This document shows positions 32,509 to 40,847 of a DNA stretch of 64,000 nt, one piece after another. The notes under the pieces were generated by a model, which saw nothing but the letters and a program-made list of their open reading frames with translations, made no database searches and had not been told where the DNA came from. Within the stretch, counting starts at the first letter, position 1, and each line of letters opens with the position of its first letter. The stretch covers positions 2,972,533-3,036,532 of the forward strand of contig CP051244.1 of the NCBI GenBank assembly GCA_017795045.1. The letters are read 5' to 3'. Position numbers and translations under genes: made by a program. The DNA comes from Allomuricauda sp. (lineage in GTDB: Bacteria > Bacteroidota > Bacteroidia > Flavobacteriales > Flavobacteriaceae).

Positions 32509-34149
32509 GTGAATAACCAACCTTATTCTGTAAAAACAGTCTTTTTAGCCTGTGCGACCCTCTTGACTTTGACCACAGCATGTGTACGTGAACATAGAAG
32601 TTTTACGGCAGATGAAATCAATTTGTTGCCCCAACCCAATGAAGTGCAATTATCCGAAAACTCCTTTGCATTGGAGGATGGGATGACCATTGCTTTTTTG
32701 AATGATAAGGCACAAAAAGTTGCCCATAAACTAAGTGATGACCTTTCCTCTTTGACGTCAACAAAAATATACGTGTCCGATTCCGGTAATGGAAATATTG
32801 TTTTTGATCTAGATCCAAATTTAGGGAAGGAAGCCTATACATTGGAAGTGTCACCAAAAGGAATCACTATTTCCGCAAACACTTCGGCCGGATTTTTCTA
32901 CGGAAGTGAAACCTTAAAGCAACTGGTTGTAAAAGATGCCCAAGAATCACTCCGGCTCATTCCTTCGATTACGATAAAAGATTCGCCCCGATTTGGATGG
33001 CGGGCCTATATGTTGGATGAGGCACGCTATTTTCATGGGACTGATTTTGTCAAAAAAATATTGGACCAGATGGCATCGCTAAAAATGAATGTTTTTCATT
33101 GGCACCTGACAGATGATGCCGGATGGCGGGTCGAAATAAAAAAATACCCCAAACTTACTGAAGTAGGAGCCTTTAGAAGTGATTCTGAAATCGAAACCTG
33201 GGGCAGCGGTAAATTGTCGGGCGAAGCGCACGGCGGTTTTTACACCCAAGAACAGATCATGGAATTGGTGGCCTACGCTGCCGAAAGACATATCACCATT
33301 GTACCGGAATTTGAGATTCCCGGCCATAGCAGTGCTGCAATTGCCTCATATACTTGGCTTGGGACTGCTGGTGAGGATATTGATGTCCCTGTAAAGTTTG
33401 GTCGCCATTATGACAATTATGATGTGACCAATCCCAAGGTGGAACAGTTTGTCAAGGATGTACTGTTGGAACTTTTTGAACTCTTTCCTTCAGAAGTAAT
33501 CCATATTGGTGGCGATGAAGTAGGTTACGAAGTCTGGAACAAAAGCAAACATGTACAAGACTACATGGAGGCAAATGGAATAACCACCGTTGCGGACCTT
33601 CAGATAGGGTTCACCAATAAAATTTCCAGATTCATTGAGCAACACAATAGACGTATGATGGGTTGGAACGAAATCATGGGCAAAAATATCCATGATGATT
33701 TTGAGGAAAAGAAAGATGACAAAGATGCAGAGACCGAACTGGCCAAGAACATAGTGGTCCATTTTTGGAAAGGGGATTTGGAACTGGCCACCAGTGCGGC
33801 CCAAGAAGGTTATGGCATTGTCAATTCACTTCACAGCAATACCTACCTTGATTATGATTACAAAAGCATCCCGTTGGAGAAAGCCTATGGTTTTGATCCC
33901 ATTCCCAAAGGACTGGAGCCACAATACCATAAAAACATCTATGGACTTGGCTGTCAGATGTGGTGCGAATGGACTCCGACCAACAAAGATGTGGAACAGC
34001 AAACATTCCCTAGAATTGCAGCTTATGCCGAGGTAGGTTGGACAAATACGGAAAACAAAGACTTCAACAATTTTTTAAAAGCCTTGCAGGTAAAGCAGCA
34101 GGAGTGGGATATCCTTGGTATCAACTATGCCAAAATCTTGGAAGAGTAG
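32509..34149 (+). CDS. Beta-N-acetylhexosaminidase lipoprotein (GH20)
   Basis: The 546-residue enzyme removes terminal GlcNAc or GalNAc from chitin- or glycan-derived sugars by substrate-assisted catalysis. A lipoprotein signal ends in LTTAC (Cys 25). A GH20b-type N-terminal domain (about 35-160) precedes the TIM barrel: FHWHLTDDAGWRVEIKKYPKL, VPEFEIPGHSSAA and the catalytic pair D336-E337 in HIGGDEVGYE. The tryptophan-rich end QMWCEWTPTN closes the active site. It starts with GTG at 32509, 32 bases after purL. It is followed by a strong terminator. The enzyme probably faces the outside and supplies amino sugars. Confidence 0.92.
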   Translation: MNNQPYSVKTVFLACATLLTLTTACVREHRSFTADEINLLPQPNEVQLSENSFALEDGMTIAFLNDKAQKVAHKLSDDLSSLTSTKIYVSDSGNGNIVFDLDPNLGKEAYTLEVSPKGITISANTSAGFFYGSETLKQLVVKDAQESLRLIPSITIKDSPRFGWRAYMLDEARYFHGTDFVKKILDQMASLKMNVFHWHLTDDAGWRVEIKKYPKLTEVGAFRSDSEIETWGSGKLSGEAHGGFYTQEQIMELVAYAAERHITIVPEFEIPGHSSAAIASYTWLGTAGEDIDVPVKFGRHYDNYDVTNPKVEQFVKDVLLELFELFPSEVIHIGGDEVGYEVWNKSKHVQDYMEANGITTVADLQIGFTNKISRFIEQHNRRMMGWNEIMGKNIHDDFEEKKDDKDAETELAKNIVVHFWKGDLELATSAAQEGYGIVNSLHSNTYLDYDYKSIPLEKAYGFDPIPKGLEPQYHKNIYGLGCQMWCEWTPTNKDVEQQTFPRIAAYAEVGWTNTENKDFNNFLKALQVKQQEWDILGINYAKILEE

Positions 34150-34189
34150 CATTCTTCATTCAATCAAGATTGAATACAAACGTGTAAGA

Positions 34190-34212
34190 GCCTTCTTTTT
34201 GAAGGCTTTTTT
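34190..34212 (+). terminator. Terminator after the GH20 gene
   Basis: GCCTTC-TTTTT-GAAGGC followed by TTTTTT. Confidence 0.85.
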
Positions 34213-34320
34213 GATATCCCTGTTTAAGTATTCATCAAAATGAATAGGGTATGGTTGAATTTTTCATTTTAAAATCCCGCTTCCTTTCCCTATTTTGCAA
34301 TTACCTAATAGAAACTTAGT

Positions 34321-36090
34321 ATGCAAAACGTTACCCGATTGTTTGATTTCCCCTATTACCAGTTGAACAAACTTCCGCTGGAAAAGTCATTGGTCACCAA
34401 ATACAATGGCAAATGGGTAGCAACCTCGACCCAAGAATATATAAACAAGGCCAATGCCATTAGCAGGGGCCTGTTACGTTTGGGTGTACAGCCCAACGAC
34501 AAGATTGCCATAATTTCTATGACCAACCGAACGGAATGGAACATTATGGATATTGGAGTGCTCCAGATCGGGGCGCAGACCGTTCCCATTTACCCAACCA
34601 TTTCCGAAGAGGATTACGAATATGTACTGAACCATTCCGAAGCCAAGTATTGCTTTGTTTCCTGTGATGAGGTACTCCAAAAAATACTGTCCATCAGCGA
34701 TAAATTGAAAAAGTTGAAGGATGTATATTCCTTTGACCAACTGGACAACTGTAAAAATTGGGGGGAAGTCTTGGAAAAAGGAGCGGACGATTCCAACCAA
34801 GATGAGGTGGAAAAACTGAAAGACCAGGTGAAGCCAGAAGATTTGGCCACTTTGATCTATACGTCGGGTACCACGGGAAGACCCAAAGGGGTCATGTTAT
34901 CCCATGACAATATTGTCTCCAATGTAATTTCCAGTGAGACAAGAGTACCTTTTGAAACTGGTGGTAGTGCCCTAAGTTTTTTGCCCGTCTGTCACATTTT
35001 TGAACGAATGATCCTCTACCTCTACCAATATTGTGGTATTGAAATCCATTTTGCCGAAGGGTTGGACAAAATCAGCGATAACGTCAAAGAGGTAAAGCCC
35101 AACGTAATGACAGTGGTTCCCCGATTGTTGGAAAAGGTCTATGATGCCATCATTGCCAAAGGAACCTTACTTACTGGGGTGAAAAAGAAATTGTTCTTCT
35201 GGGCCGTGGATCTGGGCCTGAAATATGAACCCTACGGCAAAAACGGTTGGTGGTACGAAAAACAACTGGGCCTCGCCAGAAAGCTCATCTTTAGCAAATG
35301 GCAAGAAGGGCTGGGTGGAAACCTTACGGTCATGGTATCTGGGAGTGCCGCTTTGCAACCCCGGTTGGCCCGTGTATTTGCCGCAGCAGGCATGCCGGTC
35401 ATGGAAGGTTACGGCCTCACCGAGACCTCTCCTGTAATTGCCGTGAATGACCAACGGAACAAAGGCTGGAAAATAGGTACGGTTGGCCGTATCATTGATG
35501 GGGTTGAAGTGAAAATCGCCCAGGATGGCGAAATCCTCTGCAAAGGACCCAATGTAATGATGGGCTACTACAAAGACCCTGAAAAAACCGCCGAAGTACT
35601 CACCGATGGTTATTTCCATACCGGGGACATTGGCGAAGTGGATGCCGATGGCTTTTTGCGCATCACGGACCGTAAAAAGGAAATTTTCAAGACCTCTGGC
35701 GGAAAGTACGTGGCGCCACAGTTATTGGAGAATCGGTTTAAACAATCCCGTTTTATAGAACAGATCATGGTAGTGGGAGAAGGTGAAAAAATGCCCGCGG
35801 CCTTGATACAACCTAATTTTGAATTCCTGCACGAGTGGGCCAAACGTCATAAGGTAACAGTAGGGGAAAACTCGGATATTGTCCTCAACGACAAGGTCAT
35901 TGCCCGTTTCCAAGAAGAAGTGGATCTGGCCAACGAGGATTTTGCCAAGTGGGAAAAGGTAAAGCAGTTCCGTTTGACCCCGGATGTTTGGAGTGTGGAC
36001 AGTGGCCACCTGACCCCTACCATGAAACTGCGCAGAAAAATCGTAAAGGAAAAGTATCTAGACCTCTACAATGACATATATGGGCATTGA
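34321..36090 (+). CDS. Long-chain fatty acid-CoA ligase (AMP-forming)
   Basis: The 589-residue enzyme activates fatty acids to acyl-CoA through an acyl-AMP. It has the P-loop LIYTSGTTGRPKGVM (about 179-193), the motif YGLTETSPV, the adenylate aspartate in YFHTGDIGEVDADGFLRITDRKKE, and a C-terminal domain with KLRRK in place of the usual K-bearing A10 motif region. Membrane-associated FadD15/ACSL-type enzymes of about 590-600 residues have this order. It is a single gene with a weak TATTTTG promoter box at 34289-34295. It could provide substrates for the beta-oxidation operon 2 kb downstream. Confidence 0.9.
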   Translation: MQNVTRLFDFPYYQLNKLPLEKSLVTKYNGKWVATSTQEYINKANAISRGLLRLGVQPNDKIAIISMTNRTEWNIMDIGVLQIGAQTVPIYPTISEEDYEYVLNHSEAKYCFVSCDEVLQKILSISDKLKKLKDVYSFDQLDNCKNWGEVLEKGADDSNQDEVEKLKDQVKPEDLATLIYTSGTTGRPKGVMLSHDNIVSNVISSETRVPFETGGSALSFLPVCHIFERMILYLYQYCGIEIHFAEGLDKISDNVKEVKPNVMTVVPRLLEKVYDAIIAKGTLLTGVKKKLFFWAVDLGLKYEPYGKNGWWYEKQLGLARKLIFSKWQEGLGGNLTVMVSGSAALQPRLARVFAAAGMPVMEGYGLTETSPVIAVNDQRNKGWKIGTVGRIIDGVEVKIAQDGEILCKGPNVMMGYYKDPEKTAEVLTDGYFHTGDIGEVDADGFLRITDRKKEIFKTSGGKYVAPQLLENRFKQSRFIEQIMVVGEGEKMPAALIQPNFEFLHEWAKRHKVTVGENSDIVLNDKVIARFQEEVDLANEDFAKWEKVKQFRLTPDVWSVDSGHLTPTMKLRRKIVKEKYLDLYNDIYGH

Positions 36091-36108
36091 TGGGTTGACT
36101 CCTAAAAA

Positions 36109-36143
36109 TAAAAAGGGGAAACCAAATTGGTCTCCCCCTTTTA
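36109..36143. terminator. Bidirectional terminator between convergent genes
   Basis: AAAAAGGGGAAACC-AAATT-GGTCTCCCCCTTTT forms a long hairpin with A-run on one side and T-run on the other, serving the ligase gene and the convergent lipoprotein gene. Confidence 0.75.
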
Positions 36144-36179
36144 ATAATTCATTTTTTCTCTTATTAACTGTTTGTAAAG

Positions 36180-37604
36180 TTATTGACACTTGCTATCGCC
36201 CGAAATCTGCCAACTGTAAGTAGTCATCAAAGCGAATCTGGAATCTATGGCTTCTTGTCCACAGTATACAAGTCCATCTGCCCCCAAAATAATATCAGAC
36301 GGGATATTCTGTTGACCAGACCAGCCTATAAGAGTATTGCTATAATTGCTTTGGTCGAGTCCAGAGAAATTTAGCATGTCGTGCATTTGAGTAACATTTG
36401 CTATATTCCAATTGCCCAAGTCTTGGTTGAAACTATTTGCATGATCAAACATCGTTCCCATATTCGTAACGTTGGAGACATCCCAATCCCCAATCTCACC
36501 ATTAAAAGCGGTAGCCCCATAGAACATGGAATTCATTGAGGTGACTTGGGACAAGTCTGGAGCATCCGTGGCATTATACTGCATATCTAAACATAGATAA
36601 AAAGCTCCTACCATAGATTTCCATTGGATATTGCCCCATTGGTCTATACTTTTTAATTGTTCGATTGTTTGCCCTACCGCATTCATTTTTATGGCAGGGA
36701 AATCACCTACTATGGCCACGGTATATGTTCCTGCCGTTTCATAAGGGTGAAATATTCCAGTTGGATTACTTGTTGTGATACTATTGATTGAGCCATCTCC
36801 CCAGTTTATCGTAAAGTCATAATCGAACAGTGATTCCAAACCAATTTGAATATTCTCATTATCGGTTGTGGTCTCCCAAGTGGTCACAAAAGCATTCTTG
36901 TCATCGGGGTGGGCCTCGGGCACATCGGTTACGGTAATATACATCCATGCCTCCACAATGTTTTCCCCGTCACTTGCCGTTACAATAATACCAAATTCAT
37001 GGGCGGTCTCATAATCCAAGGAGACTCCCTCTATCAATGTCAATTGGCCATCCGCTGAAATGGCAAATAACGGCTCGTTTATGGAATACCCATCATTCTG
37101 TTTAATCTCAAAGGTCAAGTCGTCGTCGTCCATAGCCACCACAGTGCCAATCACATCCATATCACCTATGTTCTCCGCCACTTCAAAACTTTGGCCCTCC
37201 AATTGTGGGGACTGGTTCGTTGCAGCCAGGTTCACAGACACGTACACCTCTTCTTGGGTGCTGTCCGTTCCATCATCTACCTTGATGACCAAGGTATGTA
37301 AAGGTTTGGTTTCATAGTCCAAGCTCTTTCCGCTGATCAGGCTCAACTTGCCGTCCATTGTAATCTTGAATAGGCCATCGCTGTTGGTGGCAACGGAAAA
37401 GCTCAGGTCATCCCCATCATCATCAGTGGCCTCAACGGTACCAATGATGGTAGTATGGTCTATATCTTCATTGGCATCAAAGGTTTGGGATCCTTTGATA
37501 CTTGGTGGACGGTTTGTTTCTTCTGATGATATCGCGTCATCCTTTCCACAGGAAACCACCATCAGAACAAAAAAAGCCGTGTAAAGCAATCTTTTTAATT
37601 TCAT
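36180..37604 (-). CDS. Surface lipoprotein with cadherin-like, PKD-like and BspA (DUF285) repeats
   Basis: The 474-residue protein has a lipoprotein signal ending in LMVVSC (Cys 19) followed by GKDD, an acidic surface-export pattern. Two cadherin-like domains follow (about 32-130 and 131-230; each with DYET and calcium-type DDDGDD or DDDD motifs). Residues 238-320 are a PKD-like fold (FTINWGDGSINSI, HPYETAGTYTVAIVG). The C-terminal part has DUF285/BspA leucine-rich repeats: SMNSMFYGATAFNGEIGDWDVSNVTNMGTMF and a second FNQDLGNWNIANVTQM. Such proteins act in adhesion. A perfect 9-12-9 direct repeat lies 66 bases upstream of its ATG. Confidence 0.88.
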   Translation of the reverse strand: MKLKRLLYTAFFVLMVVSCGKDDAISSEETNRPPSIKGSQTFDANEDIDHTTIIGTVEATDDDGDDLSFSVATNSDGLFKITMDGKLSLISGKSLDYETKPLHTLVIKVDDGTDSTQEEVYVSVNLAATNQSPQLEGQSFEVAENIGDMDVIGTVVAMDDDDLTFEIKQNDGYSINEPLFAISADGQLTLIEGVSLDYETAHEFGIIVTASDGENIVEAWMYITVTDVPEAHPDDKNAFVTTWETTTDNENIQIGLESLFDYDFTINWGDGSINSITTSNPTGIFHPYETAGTYTVAIVGDFPAIKMNAVGQTIEQLKSIDQWGNIQWKSMVGAFYLCLDMQYNATDAPDLSQVTSMNSMFYGATAFNGEIGDWDVSNVTNMGTMFDHANSFNQDLGNWNIANVTQMHDMLNFSGLDQSNYSNTLIGWSGQQNIPSDIILGADGLVYCGQEAIDSRFALMTTYSWQISGDSKCQ

Positions 37605-37669
37605 GATTCTATAGATTTATAGGTTAAGGGTACAATTTGCCCAATCTAAAGGTTTTTCTTGGGGGTGAA

Positions 37670-37699
37670 TTGACGGATGGCCCGTTTGGGTTGACGGAT
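37670..37699 (-). promoter_or_regulatory. 9-12-9 direct repeat, LytTR-like candidate operator (copy F, perfect half-sites)
   Basis: On the plus strand TTGACGGAT at 37670-37678 and 37691-37699 are identical, 12 bases apart. In the sense of the lipoprotein gene they read ATCCGTCAA twice, 66 bases before the ATG at 37604. Confidence 0.45.
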
Positions 37700-37849
37700 G
37701 GGGTTTCAATAAGCAATGTTCAATTAACAATGACCAATTCTTTGATAGGGAAAACTCAAACTTTTTGTGTATCTTACTGTATCTCTTGCCATTTGGCGTA
37801 TTGTCGAAAAATCCTTTATCCAGAATATTATTCCTTTTTGAGTTAACTT

Positions 37850-37877
37850 AAATTTATTATGCATGCATAATAAATTT
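37850..37877. promoter_or_regulatory. 28-bp perfect palindrome, likely MarR operator
   Basis: AAATTTATTATGCA and its exact reverse complement form a 28-base palindrome 3 bases upstream of the TATATTTG box of marR. It covers the -33 region, so a bound dimer would block transcription of marR and the beta-oxidation genes. Confidence 0.7.
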
Positions 37878-37880
37878 GTT

Positions 37881-37888
37881 TATATTTG
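37881..37888 (+). promoter_or_regulatory. -7 box for marR and the fad operon
   Basis: TATATTTG, exact TAnnTTTG, 18 bases before the marR ATG at 37907. Confidence 0.65.
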
Positions 37889-37906
37889 AGGAAACCAAAC
37901 TAGGCT

Positions 37907-38353
37907 ATGAAGGATTTGACCATTGATTATGCATTGCGGGCTACATGGCAGGCGGTCAGTAGAATGTACAATGAAGAGGCCAAGAACTATGGCATCACCA
38001 TGGCCATTGGTTTTACCCTTTTGAGCATTGACCCCAAAAAAGGAACACCAAGTACTGCCCTGGGACCTAAAATGGGCATGGAGGCCACAAGCTTATCCAG
38101 AATTTTAAAAAATATTGAGGAAAGAGGGTATATTCAGCGTAAACCCAACCCTAACGATGGTAGAGGGGTGCTGATACATTTAACCGCCTTGGGCTTGGAG
38201 AAACGAGAAGAATCCAAGGGAGTGGTACTCCGGTTCAATGATGTGGTCAAGGAACACATCGCCGAAGAGGATTTGGTCGGTTTTTTTAACACCGTTGAAA
38301 TCATAAACAAACTTATTTCCGATAAAAAAGTGTACATAAAAACAACTAATTAA
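37907..38353 (+). CDS. MarR-family transcriptional regulator of the beta-oxidation operon
   Basis: The 148-residue protein is a winged-helix dimer of the MarR type. The recognition helix region is KMGMEATSLSRILKNIEERGYIQRKPNPNDGRGVLIHLTALGLEKREESK, with the wing DGRG. It starts at the ATG at 37907, just after a perfect palindrome and promoter. The first beta-oxidation gene starts 15 bases after its stop, so it belongs to that operon. It most likely represses the operon and is released by fatty acids or acyl-CoA, as for other fatty-acid-responsive MarR or TetR regulators; the ligand is inferred from context. Confidence 0.9.
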   Translation: MKDLTIDYALRATWQAVSRMYNEEAKNYGITMAIGFTLLSIDPKKGTPSTALGPKMGMEATSLSRILKNIEERGYIQRKPNPNDGRGVLIHLTALGLEKREESKGVVLRFNDVVKEHIAEEDLVGFFNTVEIINKLISDKKVYIKTTN

Positions 38354-38368
38354 AACAAGCATTCATAA

Positions 38369-40774
38369 ATGAAAAGGCATATCAATACAATTGCCGTCAT
38401 CGGTTCCGGTATCATGGGTAGTGGCATTGCCTGCCATTTTGCCAATATAGGGGTCGAAGTTCTCTTGCTGGACATTGTTCCCCGGGAACCCAATGAAAAA
38501 GAAAAGGCCAAAGGCTTGACCTTGGAGGACAAGATCGTAAGAAACCGTTTGGTCAACGACTCCCTTGCCGCCGCATTGAAGTCCAAACCCTCTCCTATCT
38601 ATCACCAGAAATTTGCCGATAGGATCACCACGGGAAATTTGGAAGATGATATCGCCAAGGTGGCCCAAGTGGATTGGATCATCGAGGTGGTCGTGGAACG
38701 GCTGGACATTAAGAAGCAGGTATTCGAAAACCTGGACAAGCACCGTACTGCCGGCACTTTGATTACTTCAAATACCTCTGGTATTCCCATCAAATTTATG
38801 AGTGAGGGACGCAGTGAGGATTTTCAAAAACATTTCTGTGGCACCCACTTCTTCAACCCGGCCAGATATTTAAAGCTCTTCGAAATCATTCCCGGACCTA
38901 AGACTTCCCAAGAAGTTTTGGATTTCCTGAACGGCTATGGAGAACAATACTTGGGCAAGACTTCCGTAGTGGCCAAGGACACACCCGCCTTTATCGGGAA
39001 CCGGATTGGGATTTTCAGCATCCAGAGCCTTTTTCATGCCGTGAAGGAATTGGGCATGACCGTCGAAGAAGTCGATAAGCTCACCGGACCGGTCATTGGT
39101 AGGCCCAAATCCGCCACTTTCCGCACCGTGGATGTGGTAGGACTGGACACCTTGGTGCATGTGGCCAACGGTATCTATGAGAATTGCAAGGAAGATGAAC
39201 GTCATGAACTCTTTAAACTTCCAGATTTCATCAACACCATGATGGAAAATAAATGGTTGGGGAGCAAATCTGGGCAGGGGTTCTATAAAAAGGTAAAAGG
39301 TGACAATGGTAAGAGCGAAATCCTCACATTGGATTTGGATACCATGGACTACCGTTCCAAAAAAAGTGCAAAATTCGCCACTTTGGAACTCACTAAGACC
39401 ATTGACAAGGTCATTGAGCGTTTTCCAGTATTGGTCGATGGTAAGGACAAGGCAGGGGAATTCTACCGAAAAAGCTTCGGGGCCCTATTTGCCTATGTGA
39501 CCCATCGCATTCCTGAGATTTCAGACGAACTCTATAAAATTGATGATGCCATGAAGGCTGGATTTGGCTGGGAACACGGACCATTCCAGATTTGGGATGC
39601 CGTGGGATTGGACAAAGGTCTGGAATTCATCAAGGCCGAAGGTCTGGAAGCCGCCCCTTGGGTTACTGAAATGAAAGCGGCAGGCATCGATTCGTTCTAT
39701 ACCGTAAAAGATGGGGCCACCTATTTCTACGACATTCCCAAAAAGACCATGGAAAAGGTTCCTGGTCAGGATGCCTTCATCATTTTGGACAACATCCGAA
39801 AGTCCAACGAAGTGTTCAAGAACAGTGGTGTGGTCATTGAGGATTTGGGTGATGGTATTCTCAACTGCGAGTTCCAATCCAAAATGAACACCATTGGCGG
39901 TGATGTCCTCGCAGGACTGAACAAGGCCGTGGACTTGGCCGAAAAAGACTTTCAAGGATTGGTTGTGGGTAACCAAGCCGCCAATTTCTCCGTTGGGGCC
40001 AACATTGGTATGATTTTCATGATGGCTGTGGAACAAGAGTATGATGAGCTTAACATGGCCATAAAATACTTTCAGGATACCATGATGCGGATGCGATATT
40101 CCTCCATTCCCACCATCTCAGCGCCACATGGCATGTGTTTGGGAGGCGGATGTGAGTTATCCATGCATGCCGATAAAGTAGTGGCCGCCGCAGAGACCTA
40201 TATTGGTTTAGTGGAATTTGGCGTTGGGGTCATCCCCGGTGGGGGCGGTTCCAAAGAAATGGCACTCCGTGCTTCGGATACTTTTAGGAAAAATGATGTG
40301 GAGTTGAATGTGCTACAGGAATACTTCCTGACCATAGGAATGGCCAAAGTGTCCACTTCGGCTTATGAAGCCTACGATTTGGGCATTCTACAAAAAGGAA
40401 AGGATGTAGTGGTCGTGAACAAAGACCGACAAATTGCCACGGCCAAGGCCTACGCCAAATTAATGGCTGAGGCAGGCTATACCAAACCCGTTAAACGCAA
40501 AGACGTAAAAGTGCTTGGAAAACAAGCATTGGGTATGTTCTTGGTGGGCACAGACTCCATGGAAGCCGGACATTACATTTCGGAACACGATAAGAAAATA
40601 GCCGATAAACTGGCCTACGTCATGGCCGGGGGAGATCTCTCCGAAGCCAGCTACGTTACCGAACAGTATCTATTGGATTTGGAACGCGAAGCCTTCCTTT
40701 CACTATGTACAGAACGGAAGACCTTGGAACGCATCCAGCATATGTTAAAAACCGGTAAACCTCTGAGAAATTAG
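38369..40774 (+). CDS. fadN: 3-hydroxyacyl-CoA dehydrogenase / enoyl-CoA hydratase fusion (FadN-like)
   Basis: The 801-residue protein carries out two steps of beta-oxidation. The order is dehydrogenase first, hydratase last, as in Bacillus FadN and unlike E. coli FadB. The NAD site is IAVIGSGIMGSGIACHFANIG; the dehydrogenase continues with THFFNPARYLKLFEIIPGPKTS and KDTPAFIGNRIG. From about residue 500 a crotonase domain has VGANIGMIFMMAVEQEYDE and SAPHGMCLGGGCELSMHAD with the oxyanion-hole glycines, then GLVEFGVGVIPGGGGSKEMALR, where the catalytic glutamate is expected. It sits between marR and the thiolase gene. The gene name rests on architecture and gene order. Confidence 0.9.
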   Translation: MKRHINTIAVIGSGIMGSGIACHFANIGVEVLLLDIVPREPNEKEKAKGLTLEDKIVRNRLVNDSLAAALKSKPSPIYHQKFADRITTGNLEDDIAKVAQVDWIIEVVVERLDIKKQVFENLDKHRTAGTLITSNTSGIPIKFMSEGRSEDFQKHFCGTHFFNPARYLKLFEIIPGPKTSQEVLDFLNGYGEQYLGKTSVVAKDTPAFIGNRIGIFSIQSLFHAVKELGMTVEEVDKLTGPVIGRPKSATFRTVDVVGLDTLVHVANGIYENCKEDERHELFKLPDFINTMMENKWLGSKSGQGFYKKVKGDNGKSEILTLDLDTMDYRSKKSAKFATLELTKTIDKVIERFPVLVDGKDKAGEFYRKSFGALFAYVTHRIPEISDELYKIDDAMKAGFGWEHGPFQIWDAVGLDKGLEFIKAEGLEAAPWVTEMKAAGIDSFYTVKDGATYFYDIPKKTMEKVPGQDAFIILDNIRKSNEVFKNSGVVIEDLGDGILNCEFQSKMNTIGGDVLAGLNKAVDLAEKDFQGLVVGNQAANFSVGANIGMIFMMAVEQEYDELNMAIKYFQDTMMRMRYSSIPTISAPHGMCLGGGCELSMHADKVVAAAETYIGLVEFGVGVIPGGGGSKEMALRASDTFRKNDVELNVLQEYFLTIGMAKVSTSAYEAYDLGILQKGKDVVVVNKDRQIATAKAYAKLMAEAGYTKPVKRKDVKVLGKQALGMFLVGTDSMEAGHYISEHDKKIADKLAYVMAGGDLSEASYVTEQYLLDLEREAFLSLCTERKTLERIQHMLKTGKPLRN

Positions 40775-40793
40775 GAACAAGAATCAAGACATT

Positions 40794-40833
40794 GGAACCA
40801 AGACAGCCGTCTTTTCTCTTGGTTCTTGAATCT
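40794..40833. repeat. Intercistronic inverted-repeat spacer, intact copy
   Basis: GGAACCAAGAC (40794-40804) and CTTTTCTCTTGGTTCTTGAATCT (about 40811-40833) can fold into a hairpin between fadN and fadA. The same two arms flank the four-helix-bundle gene at 42038-42048 and 42428-42448. Confidence 0.6.
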
Positions 40834-40847
40834 AAAAATCTAAAAAA

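Larger units (their letters stand above)
37605..37906. other. Regulatory intergenic region between surface lipoprotein and marR
   Basis: This 302-base divergent region contains no gene. It holds the 9-12-9 repeat serving the minus-strand lipoprotein, an AT-rich motif (AAGCAATGTTCAATTAACAATG) shared in inverse form with the DNA before copy E, the 28-base marR palindrome and the marR promoter. The open frame at 37637-37846 translates the repeat. Confidence 0.7.

Noticed and set aside
37637..37846. 69-codon frame between the cadherin lipoprotein and marR
   Set aside because: It reads the direct-repeat element (ELTDGPFGLTDG) and AT-rich motifs; the region is better explained as regulatory.
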